From NCBI GenBank assembly GCA_030684645.1, contig JAUXUF010000016.1, forward strand, positions 1 to 55,636: a stretch of DNA of 55,636 nucleotides, written 5' to 3'. Below the pieces are notes generated by a model. It was not told the origin of the DNA. It did not search any database and worked only from the letters and a program-made list of their open reading frames with translations. This DNA comes from Bacteroidota bacterium. Lineage in GTDB: Bacteria > Bacteroidota > Bacteroidia > Bacteroidales > Prolixibacteraceae. Each line of letters begins with the position of its first letter. Within the stretch, counting starts at the first letter, position 1. Below, one piece after another: positions 17,742 to 26,641 of the stretch. The translations under genes were made by a program, and so were the position numbers.

Positions 17742-18326
17742 TTAGAAATATCTGGAAACCCTTGTTTTATATTTCCGGTACTCATCACCAAATTCATTTT
17801 CAAGAAATTTCTCTTCTCCTAAAATGATGAAGTGGTGAACAATCGTTCCGTATATCATGATTACCAGTAACAAAATACTGGGAAGGTACAGGAATGTAGC
17901 AGTATTCAGAAAAATAAAACTGGCATACATCGGGTTCCGGCTGATATGGTAAATACCACTGGTCCGTAGTTCATGTTTTCCGGTCGGAAGACCGATGTTG
18001 GTGATCAGTCCCATCGACAAGTAAGCCGGAACAATGATGAGATTGGCCGGAATAAGTAAAACCGCAGCAAAAAGTTTTTGAACTTCAGGAGTCTGATCCT
18101 GAATTAAAAAAGGAACCACCTGACGATATTCAGGAAAGATGGCTATCACCGCAAAAATGGACCAAACTGTAAACAGTAAAAATTTACCGGTATAAAATAA
18201 AACCGGACGAATTGTAGGTTTCCCCATTGCATGCTTCCCGTTTTTCGCCAGAAAAGCGCCCAGCACCAAAGTTGCGAGAATGGGCAAAATGGCTAATACA
18301 GCCAGGCTGTAATCAATCCAGTTCAT
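17742..18326 (-). CDS. Isoprenylcysteine/phospholipid methyltransferase-like membrane protein
   Basis: 194 residues with four to five membrane segments and the C-terminal SAM-binding motif typical of the ICMT/PEMT fold: ELRTSGIYHISRNPMYAS (about 122-140), ending EEKFLENEFGDEYRKYKTRV. Bacterial members methylate unknown lipids or small molecules. Its ATG overlaps the stop of the metal permease gene by one base (TAATG), implying translational coupling and a shared role, perhaps in metal or lipid stress. Confidence 0.8.
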   Translation of the reverse strand: MNWIDYSLAVLAILPILATLVLGAFLAKNGKHAMGKPTIRPVLFYTGKFLLFTVWSIFAVIAIFPEYRQVVPFLIQDQTPEVQKLFAAVLLIPANLIIVPAYLSMGLITNIGLPTGKHELRTSGIYHISRNPMYASFIFLNTATFLYLPSILLLVIMIYGTIVHHFIILGEEKFLENEFGDEYRKYKTRVSRYF

Positions 18327-19651
18327 TATACTGCTCCTTTGTACTGATAACCCAGCTCAGTTACAACCTGCTCAATTTCTGAAAGGTTAATTTTCGCGCC
18401 CCTGATTTTTACCTGAGCGGTGTTTTTATCGGCAACTACTTCTTCAATACCATCAAGTTTGGTAAGGTTGCGGGTTACACTTGCTTCGCAATGTGAGCAG
18501 GTCATACCTTCAACGCGAATTGTCTGAAATGTTTCGAGAGTCATTTTTTTAGTTTTTTGAATTCGTTCGATAAAATATCCTGAAATAACTGAAACGACCA
18601 AAACGACGGCAGACGTTATGCCAAGCCATTGCGGCAGCATTTCATGAGCTTCGCCGTTTCCATGCATGTGGGTCATTTTACTCAAAATAAAATCAGCCGG
18701 GATCAGCCAATTGGTAAGCAAACCGAAAATAATCGCTCCTCCGGTAATTGATCCCAAATAAATAAATAATGATTTCCTGCCCATTGTTTTACCAATAACA
18801 GTCATGGTTGCCACATTGGTTGCGGGGCCGGCCATCAGGAAGACCAATGCCGCTCCGGGAGAAACACCTTTCATTAAAAGTACTGCGGCAATCGGAATTG
18901 AACCGGTTGCACAAACATAAATAGGAATTGAAGCTGCCAAAACAACCAATATTTCGATAAAACCATATCCTTTAAACATGCTGAAAAAATCGGGCGGCAA
19001 CAAAACCGAAATTAATGCAGCCACTAAAAAGCCCAAAATCAGCCATTTTGAAATATCCTGAAGCAACTCAACAAATGCATAGTTGACTGCCCTGATCAAG
19101 GGATGAGATTTTTCAGAAGGCGCAGCCTGATCTCCGCAATTACCATCCTCACAGGTTGAAGCTGACTTTCCAACTTTTTTGACATCCAGTTTCAAACCGG
19201 CAAACATTGGATTCATTACCGGTGCTGGTTTTGGTTTTTCTTTAATCAGCAGATTGGTTAAGATGCCACCAATAATTCCTGTACTGAATGCCACCAACGG
19301 ACGCAAAATGGCAAACGGCCATCCCAACATGGAATAGGTTGCAAATATAGAATCGACTCCGGTTTGCGGAGTTGAGATCAAAAACGAATTGGTGGCGCCT
19401 TTGGATGCCCCGTTTTTATAAAAAGATATAGCAGTAGGGATTACTCCACACGAACATAAAGGCATAGGAACACCCAACAAAGAGGCATTAACAGCTGATT
19501 TGGTATTCGGTTTGCCGAGGTATTTATCGATGTGTTTCTGCGGAAAATAAACTTTCAGCAAACCTGCGAAAACAAGGCCCAGTAACAGCCAAGGGGCCAT
19601 TTCCTGCATCAAATAAATCAATTCCGAAAAATAATTAGAGATAAAGTTCAT
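18326..19651 (-). CDS. SO_0444-type Cu/Zn efflux permease with C-terminal HMA domain
   Basis: 441 residues from the ATG at 19651. The permease part (DUF318, PF03773-like) has about eight to ten membrane segments and the signature CSCGVIPTAISFYKNGASKG with the following TPQTGVDS. A cytoplasmic linker contains STCEDGNCGDQ, and the last 65 residues form a heavy-metal-associated domain with GMTCSHC. This suggests export of a soft metal cation delivered by its own binding domain. It is followed with a one-base overlap by the methyltransferase-like gene. Confidence 0.85.
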   Translation of the reverse strand: MNFISNYFSELIYLMQEMAPWLLLGLVFAGLLKVYFPQKHIDKYLGKPNTKSAVNASLLGVPMPLCSCGVIPTAISFYKNGASKGATNSFLISTPQTGVDSIFATYSMLGWPFAILRPLVAFSTGIIGGILTNLLIKEKPKPAPVMNPMFAGLKLDVKKVGKSASTCEDGNCGDQAAPSEKSHPLIRAVNYAFVELLQDISKWLILGFLVAALISVLLPPDFFSMFKGYGFIEILVVLAASIPIYVCATGSIPIAAVLLMKGVSPGAALVFLMAGPATNVATMTVIGKTMGRKSLFIYLGSITGGAIIFGLLTNWLIPADFILSKMTHMHGNGEAHEMLPQWLGITSAVVLVVSVISGYFIERIQKTKKMTLETFQTIRVEGMTCSHCEASVTRNLTKLDGIEEVVADKNTAQVKIRGAKINLSEIEQVVTELGYQYKGAV

Positions 19652-19790
19652 GTTTCGCTCCTTTTGCTTTGAATTCAATACCGGAAAATAATCCGGCATT
19701 TGGCTGACAAAGTTAATAGAAATAAAGATATTGACTTATCTGCATATCTTAATTTTATTTCAGGTTCAGAAAATACATCAGTTCATAAAC

Positions 19791-19824
19791 AAAACGAGAC
19801 CACCCGAACAGGCAGCCTCGTTTT
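19791..19824 (-). terminator. Terminator after the TPR protein gene
   Basis: AAAACGAG pairs with CTCGTTTT around an imperfect stem; on the minus strand a T-rich run follows. It lies 22 bases past the TPR stop codon. Confidence 0.7.
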
Positions 19825-19845
19825 ATTTATCAAATTCAGGATCAT

Positions 19846-20502
19846 TTATCCTTTAACATACTGTTCGCAGGCCGCTTTTAACTGTTTGGCAGTTGCATTT
19901 TCAGGCTCATAAACCAAAGCTTTTTCAATAATTGGCAGGGCCTGTTTAAACTCACCCTTCGCTTTTTGTTCAGCTTGTTTGTAGGGTTCATCGGTTGTTT
20001 TATATTTGTTTGCAGCTACATCGGCAGCAGCTTCCTTAAGGATTTTTGCTCCACTGGTAAAAAACACATTGGCATCAATCAAATAAACCTTAGCCAGCAT
20101 ACCTTTCAGTTTAGAATCGTCAGGAGACATTGCCAATGCTTCTTCAAGCGTTTTTACATACTCCTCATCCTTCTTCAGGCTTTTGTATGAGTTTGCTTTG
20201 TAGAGCATTGCAGTTTCTTTTTTATAATTCAATTTAACTGCCTCATCAAATAATGTGATTGCCCGGTCAAAGTTTTTTATCTGATAAGCACAAACAGCCA
20301 TGTGATAAACCAAGGCGGTATCTTTTGGAGCGTCGCCCCATTTACCTAATGCCTGGTCGTAAAGTTGAAGCGCTTTGGCATAATCTTTTGCCCTTAAGGC
20401 ATCATTGCCTTCATTTGTAAATTCAATCGCACTTTTTTCATCCTGCGCAAATCCCACAACAATTCCAAAACAAAATACAAGAGCTAAAAAAAATCGTTTC
20501 AT
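19846..20502 (-). CDS. Exported TPR protein
   Basis: 218 residues. A signal peptide (about 1-19, ending GFAQ) is followed by three to four tetratricopeptide repeats (GNDALRAKDYAKALQLYDQA, then VYHMAVCAYQIKNFDRAITL). The C-terminal helix set ends YEPENATAKQLKAACEQYV. It is probably a periplasmic protein-interaction scaffold. It stands alone with its own terminator. Confidence 0.8.
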   Translation of the reverse strand: MKRFFLALVFCFGIVVGFAQDEKSAIEFTNEGNDALRAKDYAKALQLYDQALGKWGDAPKDTALVYHMAVCAYQIKNFDRAITLFDEAVKLNYKKETAMLYKANSYKSLKKDEEYVKTLEEALAMSPDDSKLKGMLAKVYLIDANVFFTSGAKILKEAAADVAANKYKTTDEPYKQAEQKAKGEFKQALPIIEKALVYEPENATAKQLKAACEQYVKG

Positions 20503-20653
20503 ACAATATTACTTTTAATGGGTTTTCGATAATTAATTATTTCATTTTACTATTAAAGGAATCCAAAAATAACAAATAAGATAAAAAACTAAGAATAAAT
20601 TAACACAAAATGACATTTTTAAAACACTTTAACAAATAACAGGCATTCAAATC

Positions 20654-20926
20654 CTATGGATTGAACATATCCGGAGTAAAATAACCCAGAATACTTTTTG
20701 CCATTTCGAGGCCTGTTTTTGCCTCTGAATTTTCCGGTTCAAGTTCTAAAACTGTAGCATAATCATTCATGGCTCCGCCCCAGTTCTGCCTTTTATAATG
20801 GATTCGTCCACGTAGCAGAAGGGCTTGTGCTGAAGTTGAATTTTCTGAAATGTATTCATTCAGAATTTCCAATGCCAGGCTAAAATCATTCTGTTCAAAT
20901 AATTGTCGCGCTTTGGTTAATTTCAT
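20654..20926 (-). CDS. Small TPR protein
   Basis: 90 residues made of two TPR units (ARQLFEQNDFSLALEILNEY, then ALLLRGRIHYKRQNWGGAMNDYATVLELEPEN). No signal peptide. It begins 32 bases after the RSH gene stop and is probably co-transcribed with it. A direct functional link to (p)ppGpp metabolism is not shown by the sequence. Confidence 0.75.
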   Translation of the reverse strand: MKLTKARQLFEQNDFSLALEILNEYISENSTSAQALLLRGRIHYKRQNWGGAMNDYATVLELEPENSEAKTGLEMAKSILGYFTPDMFNP

Positions 20927-20958
20927 TATATACCTGGATTACCATTTTTACATTAAAA

Positions 20959-23127
20959 TTAATCAGCTCTTGAAACTGATAAAACCCCGTGAATGCTTCG
21001 AAGTTTATTCATTAAAAAATCGAGATGATCCAAACCGTTTACAAAAACACGCAAGGTACCGTCAAATTCGCCATTATTCGAATCGATGTTGATCGAACGC
21101 ATCTGCACACTGACATCTTTGGATATTACATGTGAAATCTGGCCAACAATTCCCATTTCATCGGTACCGGAAATACGGATTGTTGCCTGAAAGGAGGACT
21201 TCTTCTTCGTGTCCTGCCATTTGGCTTTAATGATCCGGTAGGGATAACGCTCAGTCATCTGAGGTGCATTCGGACAACTTGACCGGTGTATTTTTATCCC
21301 TTCGGTGATGGTCACAAAACCAAATATTTCGTCGCCGAAAATAGGATTGCAGCATGGAGACAACTTATATATGACATTTTTAATGTTGTTGTCGATGACC
21401 AGATAATCATCACCTCCCGAAAATTCCAGTTCCTGGACCTTTTCTTTGGGCAAAATTTCTGCAATCAATTGTTTGGCTGAATCTTCCTTTTTCCCAACCA
21501 GCACCTCCTTTATTTCGAGGGTATCAATTTTCCCGATCGAAACATTGTAATACATTTCCTGAGCCAGTTTTAGCTTATAATGTTTCAGAAGAGTCCGGAT
21601 ACTATCGTCGTTGTAATCGATTTTCCAGTTCTTCATTTTCCGGAGCAGTATCTCTTTGCCATTCTCTGCTTCCCGTTTCACCTCTTCGTTCAAACTGGCC
21701 TTGATACGGTTTTTGGCCTTTGTTGTAACTACAAAGTCGAGCCAGTCCATTTTTGGCCGCTGATGATTGGCTGTATCAACCGAAATCTGATCGCCGTTTT
21801 TGAGTGTATGCCTCAATGTTACATTTCGTCCGTTTACTTTGCCGCCAATGCATCGATCGCCAACTCCGGAGTGAATTTCGTAGGCAAAGTCGAGTAAAGT
21901 TGAGCCTGCCGCCAATTTTCTCAAATCGCCTTTTGGAGTGAATACGAATATTTCATCAGCATACACATTCATCTTGAAATCATCGATAAAATCGACCATA
22001 TTCAACTCGGGATTCTCCAGAATTTCGCGTACGTTGGCCAGCCATTTTTCCATTTCCGAAGTACCTGAACCGCCTTTGTATTTCCAATGGGCTGCCAGTC
22101 CTTTTTCTGCAATTTCGTCCATCCGTTTGGTGCGGATCTGAATTTCGACCCATTTACCTTGAGGCCCCAGCACTGTTGCATGCAGCGATTCGTAGCCGTT
22201 TGATTTGGGAATGGTAATCCAGTCGCGCATACGTTTTGGATTCGACTGATATTCTTCTGTTACAACCGAATAAACCTGCCAGCAATCTGATTTTTCATTG
22301 GGCAGCTCCGAATTCAATATGATCCGGATAGCAAATAAATCATAGACCTCATCGAAATCAACTTTTTGAGTCTGCATCTTACGCCAGATGGAATTAACTG
22401 ACTTGGTCCGCGCTTTCATTTCGAATAAAAATCCTTTGGTATTCAGCTTGTTCTCGATTGGCTTTACAAATTCGGCTACAAAATTTGCACGTTCCCGGTC
22501 GGTTTCCTTCAACCGGAATGCAACCGTATTATAGGCTTCCGGATTTTGGTATTTCAGGCATAGATCGAGCAACTCAGAATTGATATAGTACAATCCAAGC
22601 CGGTGAGCCAGTGGTGCATACAAATGCGAAGTTTCGACGGATACTTTTGTGCGGACAGCTTCGTTTTGCGAATCAAGATTTCTCATCACCCGAAGGCGGT
22701 CGGCAATTTTCACTAAAATTACCCGCACATCGCCAGCCATGGCAAGCATCAGTTTACGATAATTCTCGGATTGCAATTCAACGGTATCGGTTCCAAGTGC
22801 ATTGATTTTGGCCATTCCATCCAAAATTGATGTTACCTGTTTCCCAAACAGGTTTTCTATTTCTTTAGCATATTGGTCAAGATAATAAACGTTGTGCAAC
22901 ATGGCAGCGACGACAGAGTCAACTCCAAGCCCAATCTCCTGAACGACTATCTTTGCGACCTCAATAGAGTGGGAAACAAAGCTTTCACCCGACTCCTTTA
23001 GCCTTTCCCCAAACACTTTGCAGGCCAAAGCGAAAGCATCCTGGATTTTGTGATGATCTTTTTCCGGAATGTTTGTCTTGCATATTTCAAAAAATTCTGA
23101 AAACGCTTTTTCTAATCCTTCATTCAT
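20959..23127 (-). CDS. RelA/SpoT-family (p)ppGpp enzyme, probably synthetase only
   Basis: 722 residues from ATG 23127; the longer frame to 23202 runs into the ferritin terminator. Order: HD domain (about 40-190), synthetase (about 240-380; YDLFAIRIIL, WITIPKSNGYESLHATV, EIQIRT), TGS (ADEIFVFTPKGD), a helical/zinc-finger region (LSPCCNPIFGDEIFGF) and a C-terminal ACT domain. H53 is kept, but the hydrolase HDxxED motif reads H78-N-V-Y-Y-L, so two conserved metal or catalytic acidic positions are lost. Synthetase residues look intact. It should make (p)ppGpp but hydrolyse it poorly or not at all. Confidence 0.9.
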   Translation of the reverse strand: MNEGLEKAFSEFFEICKTNIPEKDHHKIQDAFALACKVFGERLKESGESFVSHSIEVAKIVVQEIGLGVDSVVAAMLHNVYYLDQYAKEIENLFGKQVTSILDGMAKINALGTDTVELQSENYRKLMLAMAGDVRVILVKIADRLRVMRNLDSQNEAVRTKVSVETSHLYAPLAHRLGLYYINSELLDLCLKYQNPEAYNTVAFRLKETDRERANFVAEFVKPIENKLNTKGFLFEMKARTKSVNSIWRKMQTQKVDFDEVYDLFAIRIILNSELPNEKSDCWQVYSVVTEEYQSNPKRMRDWITIPKSNGYESLHATVLGPQGKWVEIQIRTKRMDEIAEKGLAAHWKYKGGSGTSEMEKWLANVREILENPELNMVDFIDDFKMNVYADEIFVFTPKGDLRKLAAGSTLLDFAYEIHSGVGDRCIGGKVNGRNVTLRHTLKNGDQISVDTANHQRPKMDWLDFVVTTKAKNRIKASLNEEVKREAENGKEILLRKMKNWKIDYNDDSIRTLLKHYKLKLAQEMYYNVSIGKIDTLEIKEVLVGKKEDSAKQLIAEILPKEKVQELEFSGGDDYLVIDNNIKNVIYKLSPCCNPIFGDEIFGFVTITEGIKIHRSSCPNAPQMTERYPYRIIKAKWQDTKKKSSFQATIRISGTDEMGIVGQISHVISKDVSVQMRSINIDSNNGEFDGTLRVFVNGLDHLDFLMNKLRSIHGVLSVSRAD

Positions 23128-23186
23128 TATTGCGAGGTATTTATTTGATTGTCTAAAATTGTGATAAATCCAAACCTTCAGCGAAC

Positions 23187-23216
23187 AAAAAAGGCCACCC
23201 AAACGGCAGCCTTTTT
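23187..23216 (-). terminator. Terminator after ferritin
   Basis: AAAAAGGC and GCCTTTTT pair around an asymmetric centre (CACCCAAACGGCA). A U-run follows on the minus strand, 23 bases past the ferritin stop. Confidence 0.75.
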
Positions 23217-23238
23217 ACAAAATATGTTTTGAAAAAAT

Positions 23239-23751
23239 TTAAACTGCCGCATTCGGATCAACAAAGGCTCGCTGGCCAAGTTCACGATCCATCATAAAAA
23301 TTCCATTTCCCTGTCCGTTAATCAATTTAAGAGTGGCCAGAATTCTTTCCACATTGGCTTCTTCTTCCACCTGCTCGTCAACAAACCACATAAAAAAATT
23401 CTGAGATGCATGGTCGCTGGCTGAAATGGCAACATTCATCAGCTTATTAATAAGTTCTGTCACATGGTTTTCATGCGCCAGTGTCTTTTCGTAAACATCA
23501 ACGATGCCATCAAAATCGACCTGAACCTGGTCGATTGCCTTCAGTATTACCTTTCCGCCACGTGCGGTCACATAATTGAAAAATTTGATTGCGTGAGCCG
23601 ATTCCTCCTGGTACTGAACTTTCATCCAGTGTGCAAAACCCGAGAGACCCATATTTTCAAAATAGGCTGACATCGACAAATACAGGTATGCCGAATAAGA
23701 TTCGGCATTAATTTGCTCATTCAATGCATCTAAAACCTCTTTCTTAATCAT
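23239..23751 (-). CDS. ftnA: Ferritin
   Basis: 170 residues from ATG 23751 (IKKEVLDALNEQINAE). The longer frame begins at the predicted transcription start. Ferroxidase residues are seen in NEQINAESYSAY, QYQEESAHAIKF and the third Glu around EQVEEEANV. Non-haem bacterial ferritin stores iron as a 24-mer and limits Fenton chemistry. It is monocistronic, with a good promoter and terminator. Confidence 0.93.
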   Translation of the reverse strand: MIKKEVLDALNEQINAESYSAYLYLSMSAYFENMGLSGFAHWMKVQYQEESAHAIKFFNYVTARGGKVILKAIDQVQVDFDGIVDVYEKTLAHENHVTELINKLMNVAISASDHASQNFFMWFVDEQVEEEANVERILATLKLINGQGNGIFMMDRELGQRAFVDPNAAV

Positions 23752-23775
23752 AGTTGTTCGTTTTTCAATTTTCAA

Positions 23776-23805
23776 TAAAAGTACAAAATTTTAGGTTTTA
23801 TCAAA
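23776..23805 (-). promoter_or_regulatory. Candidate ferritin promoter
   Basis: Minus strand: TTTG (23805-23802), 18 bases and TACTTTTA (23783-23776), followed by TTGAAAA. Same spacing and 15 identical bases at the -7 box as the ribokinase operon promoter. Confidence 0.6.
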
Positions 23806-23861
23806 CCAGATTATGAAAATGGAGGAATTGAAACGGCTTAATATTCAGATAGGCTTAACAA

Positions 23862-24506
23862 TCAATCCTTAAAATCGAGATTGAATTTTTGCTTTAACTC
23901 GTGCAGGTGCGGATTCTTCTGAATCATCAGTTGTAATCTTTCCGAATCAGAATAAAACGTACGTTCCGATTCCATTTTTTCGATCCGGGTGGTCAGTTCA
24001 ATTCCCGAATTCCGGAGTTCTTTTCTCAACCATAAAATCAGTTCAGGTTTAACCAGCCTGACATCTTCTTCCTGAAGCGAATTTCCAACTTTCAGTATAA
24101 GCTTATTGCCCAGCGCTAATTCAGGTACATTTGAAAGTGTTGAAAGCAGGTTCGGGCGATCGGAAATCTGACCGAGAAATTCATTCCATTTTTCAGTCAA
24201 TTGCTCTACTGTAAAAGATTCAGCGAAAGTTTCATATTCGTTGTAAGTAGTGTCCTGAACCTGGTTTTCAATATTTTTTTCCGAAACACTACCGGCAAGT
24301 GCATCTTTAATTGATGGAGTAAAAGAACCTCCGGGTTTCCGCAAAACCTTTAAGGTGGGCGCTTTTTCCAAGGGTTCCAGTTTGGGCACAAATGTATCAG
24401 CATTACTTTTTTCAGGAGGTGCATTCACAGCAGATACCAACTGGACGGGCAGTTCAGACCGATTAAACATCGGAAGAAGAGCTTCGTCTTCAGTATCGTC
24501 AGCTAT
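23862..24506 (-). CDS. dnaX: DnaX tau C-terminal extension (reached by -1 recoding)
   Basis: 214 residues in the -1 frame relative to the gamma part, open from the A10 run (ATA GCT GAC...) through FNRSELPVQLV to FDLDFKD. There is no convincing independent start: the first ATG is 12 codons in (24470), inside a low-complexity linker. The C-terminal half (TVEQLTEKWNEFLGQISDRP, then ALGNKLILKVGNSLQEEDV) resembles the tau C-terminal region of Bacteroidota DnaX. Fused by recoding it gives a product of about 581 residues, the usual tau length. Confidence 0.75.
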   Translation of the reverse strand: MADDTEDEALLPMFNRSELPVQLVSAVNAPPEKSNADTFVPKLEPLEKAPTLKVLRKPGGSFTPSIKDALAGSVSEKNIENQVQDTTYNEYETFAESFTVEQLTEKWNEFLGQISDRPNLLSTLSNVPELALGNKLILKVGNSLQEEDVRLVKPELILWLRKELRNSGIELTTRIEKMESERTFYSDSERLQLMIQKNPHLHELKQKFNLDFKD

Positions 24507-24515
24507 TTTTTTTTT
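24503..24515 (-). promoter_or_regulatory. A10 slippery run followed by TAG in dnaX
   Basis: On the minus strand TT, ten A's and TAG. Zero-frame reading gives ...LTLKKK-stop (gamma); slipping back one base, or one extra A in the transcript, opens the tau frame. This is the arrangement of a programmed dnaX frameshift or transcriptional-slippage site; a homopolymer sequencing error is the alternative. Confidence 0.7.
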
Positions 24516-25606
24516 AAGGTAAGCTGCGCTATTTTGATTACTGCCAGTTCAACCAAAAGTCGTTTATTCTGACTTGCTTTATATTGAAGATCGCATTCAT
24601 TGGCAATCTGCAATGCTCCAATCAGGAAATCACTGTCGCATTGAGCGGCCTGAATTTTGTATTTCTCCCTGATTTCACCTCCAACTTCGAGTAGCTGAAT
24701 GGTGACCGGATCTTTGCATACCATCACATCCCGGAAATGAGAGCTCATTCCGGTTATAAAATGATGGCCTTCAAAACCGTGGTCCAGGATCTCATTAAAA
24801 AGCATCAAACTTCCGGAGATATCGTTTTTCAGGAACAAATCGACCATGTGAAAATAATAATCATAGTCAAGAACGTTCAGGTTCGAAATCACATCTTTGT
24901 AGGTAATATTTTTTCCTGAAAAACTCACAATCTGATCGAAAATCGACAAGGCATCGCGCATGGCGCCATCGGCCTTTTGGGAAATCACGTTCAGCGCTTC
25001 ACTTTCAACAGAAACACTTTCGCTCCTGGCAACAAACGACAAATGGCTGGAAATATCACTGATCTTGATCCGGTTAAAATCAAAAATCTGGCAGCGCGAC
25101 AAAATGGTCGGGATGATTTTATGCTTTTCAGTAGTGGCAAGTATAAAAATGGCATGACGAGGCGGCTCTTCGAGTGTCTTCAGGAATGCATTAAAAGCCG
25201 ACTGCGACAACATGTGAACCTCATCGATAATGTAAATGCTGTAATTCCCAATCTGAGGCGGAATCCGGACCTGATCAGTCAGGTTGCGGATATCATCAAC
25301 CGAATTATTCGAAGCAGCATCCAGTTCATGAATATTGTATGAACGGTTTCCATTAAATGCTTTGCATGACTCGCATTCATTGCATGGTTCAATTTCAGCC
25401 GTCAGGTTTTGACAGTTGATGGTTTTGGCAAAAATACGCGCGCAGGTTGTTTTCCCCACTCCACGGGGTCCGCAAAACAAATAAGCGTGGGCAAGCTGAC
25501 TGTTTTTGATCGCATTTTTCAGTGTCGAAGTGATCGAGGCCTGCCCTATAACGGTCTGAAACGTATCGGGTCTGTATTTCCGGGCTGATACAATAAAATT
25601 CTCCAT
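24503..25606 (-). CDS. dnaX: DNA polymerase III gamma subunit (clamp-loader ATPase part of DnaX)
   Basis: 367 residues. Walker A is GPRGVGKTTCARIF (about 45-58), a zinc module is built by CQNLTAEIEPCNECESC, DEVHMLSQSAFNAFLKTLEE is Walker B with sensor 1, and ILSRCQ carries the SRC arginine-finger motif. This ATPase loads the sliding clamp. The frame ends with a TAG directly after ten A's, while the expected tau portion continues in the -1 frame. Both gamma and tau products can therefore be made. Confidence 0.93.
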   Translation of the reverse strand: MENFIVSARKYRPDTFQTVIGQASITSTLKNAIKNSQLAHAYLFCGPRGVGKTTCARIFAKTINCQNLTAEIEPCNECESCKAFNGNRSYNIHELDAASNNSVDDIRNLTDQVRIPPQIGNYSIYIIDEVHMLSQSAFNAFLKTLEEPPRHAIFILATTEKHKIIPTILSRCQIFDFNRIKISDISSHLSFVARSESVSVESEALNVISQKADGAMRDALSIFDQIVSFSGKNITYKDVISNLNVLDYDYYFHMVDLFLKNDISGSLMLFNEILDHGFEGHHFITGMSSHFRDVMVCKDPVTIQLLEVGGEIREKYKIQAAQCDSDFLIGALQIANECDLQYKASQNKRLLVELAVIKIAQLTLKKK

Positions 25607-25785
25607 AAACTATTCTTCAATAATCGACCAAATATACAAATTCTGACCTAACGGCAAGGGTGAAACTTATTAACACGAAATGAAATGATTTGAAAATATC
25701 CAAACAGATGTTGTATTCCTGAAGCTGATAAAACTTTTAGCAGCCTGAATTGTTTCATTTTCAGTTCAAATATAAACTCAACAAC

Positions 25786-26322
25786 ATGAAAACACTAACA
25801 TTAATTTTTGGTCTGATTATACTCACTTCCGTAGCTTTCAGTCAGAAATCATTTTACGATTTTAAAGTAAAGGACATTGATGGTAAGGATTTTGATCTGT
25901 CAAGCCTGAAAGGGAAAAAAGTTCTGGTAGTCAACACTGCCTCAAAATGCGGATATACTCCTCAATACAAACAACTTCAGGCCTTATTCGAAACTTACGG
26001 TGGCGAAAAATTTACCATTATTGGCTTTCCGGCCAACAATTTCATGAAACAGGAACCTGGAACCAATCAGGAAATCGCTGAGTTCTGTGAAAAAAACTAT
26101 GGAGTGACTTTTCCAATGATGTCAAAAATTTCGGTAAAAGGCGATGACATGCATCCCCTCTACCAGTGGCTGACCAGTAAAAGTCAGAACGGCGTGATGG
26201 ATTCGGAAGTCAAATGGAATTTCCAGAAATACCTGATTGATGAAAACGGGAAACTGGTTGATGTTTTATATTCAAAAGTGACACCTGACGATGAAAAGAT
26301 TGTAAGCTGGATAAAGAAATAG
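25786..26322 (+). CDS. Exported glutathione peroxidase (Cys type)
   Basis: 178 residues from the internal ATG (KTLTLIFGLIILTSVAFSQ is a signal peptide); a longer frame from 25750 puts 12 polar residues before it. The active-site Cys is in NTASKCGYTPQYKQLQ, with the conserved FPANNF and VKWNFQKYL (Trp/Asn). It reduces peroxides, probably with thioredoxin as donor, in the periplasm. Monocistronic with a strong terminator. Confidence 0.9.
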   Translation: MKTLTLIFGLIILTSVAFSQKSFYDFKVKDIDGKDFDLSSLKGKKVLVVNTASKCGYTPQYKQLQALFETYGGEKFTIIGFPANNFMKQEPGTNQEIAEFCEKNYGVTFPMMSKISVKGDDMHPLYQWLTSKSQNGVMDSEVKWNFQKYLIDENGKLVDVLYSKVTPDDEKIVSWIKK

Positions 26323-26343
26323 ATTTTTTTTGGAAAGATTTTG

Positions 26344-26378
26344 AAGCGGTTTTCGAGAGAGTACCGCTTTTTTTATCT
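26344..26378 (+). terminator. Terminator after glutathione peroxidase
   Basis: AAGCGGT...ACCGCTT stem followed by a run of T's, 22 bases past the stop codon. Confidence 0.8.
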
Positions 26379-26383
26379 TTTTT

Positions 26384-26641
26384 TCAAGCCTGATGTTGTA
26401 AGGAGTGTTGTGATTTGTCTGCTTTTAACAATCCATTAATTGATAAGTCTTCATCTAATAGTCTCCAGTGTATCCCATAGCCCGAAGGTGAAATTTTATA
26501 ATCATTCCGTTCCAGGTCTGACGCTTTGGCTAATTTGTCGGAGACATCAGATAGTTTTAATTTAAATGATTGATCATCAATAGTTATCATCATAAAACCA
26601 TTCTCGAAATTTAAACTTGTTATGTTATAAGCCTTTTCCAT
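26384..26641 (-). CDS. DUF2442-domain protein
   Basis: 85 residues from the ATG at 26641 (EKAYNITSLNFENGFMMITI). The second half carries the family pattern SPSGYGIHWRLLDEDLSINGLL. DUF2442 proteins are small, often paired with DUF4160 proteins in toxin-antitoxin-like modules; a molecular role is not established. The first 17 bases overlap the DUF4160-like gene. The longer frame reaching 26710 is the wrong frame of that gene. Confidence 0.8.
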   Translation of the reverse strand: MEKAYNITSLNFENGFMMITIDDQSFKLKLSDVSDKLAKASDLERNDYKISPSGYGIHWRLLDEDLSINGLLKADKSQHSLQHQA

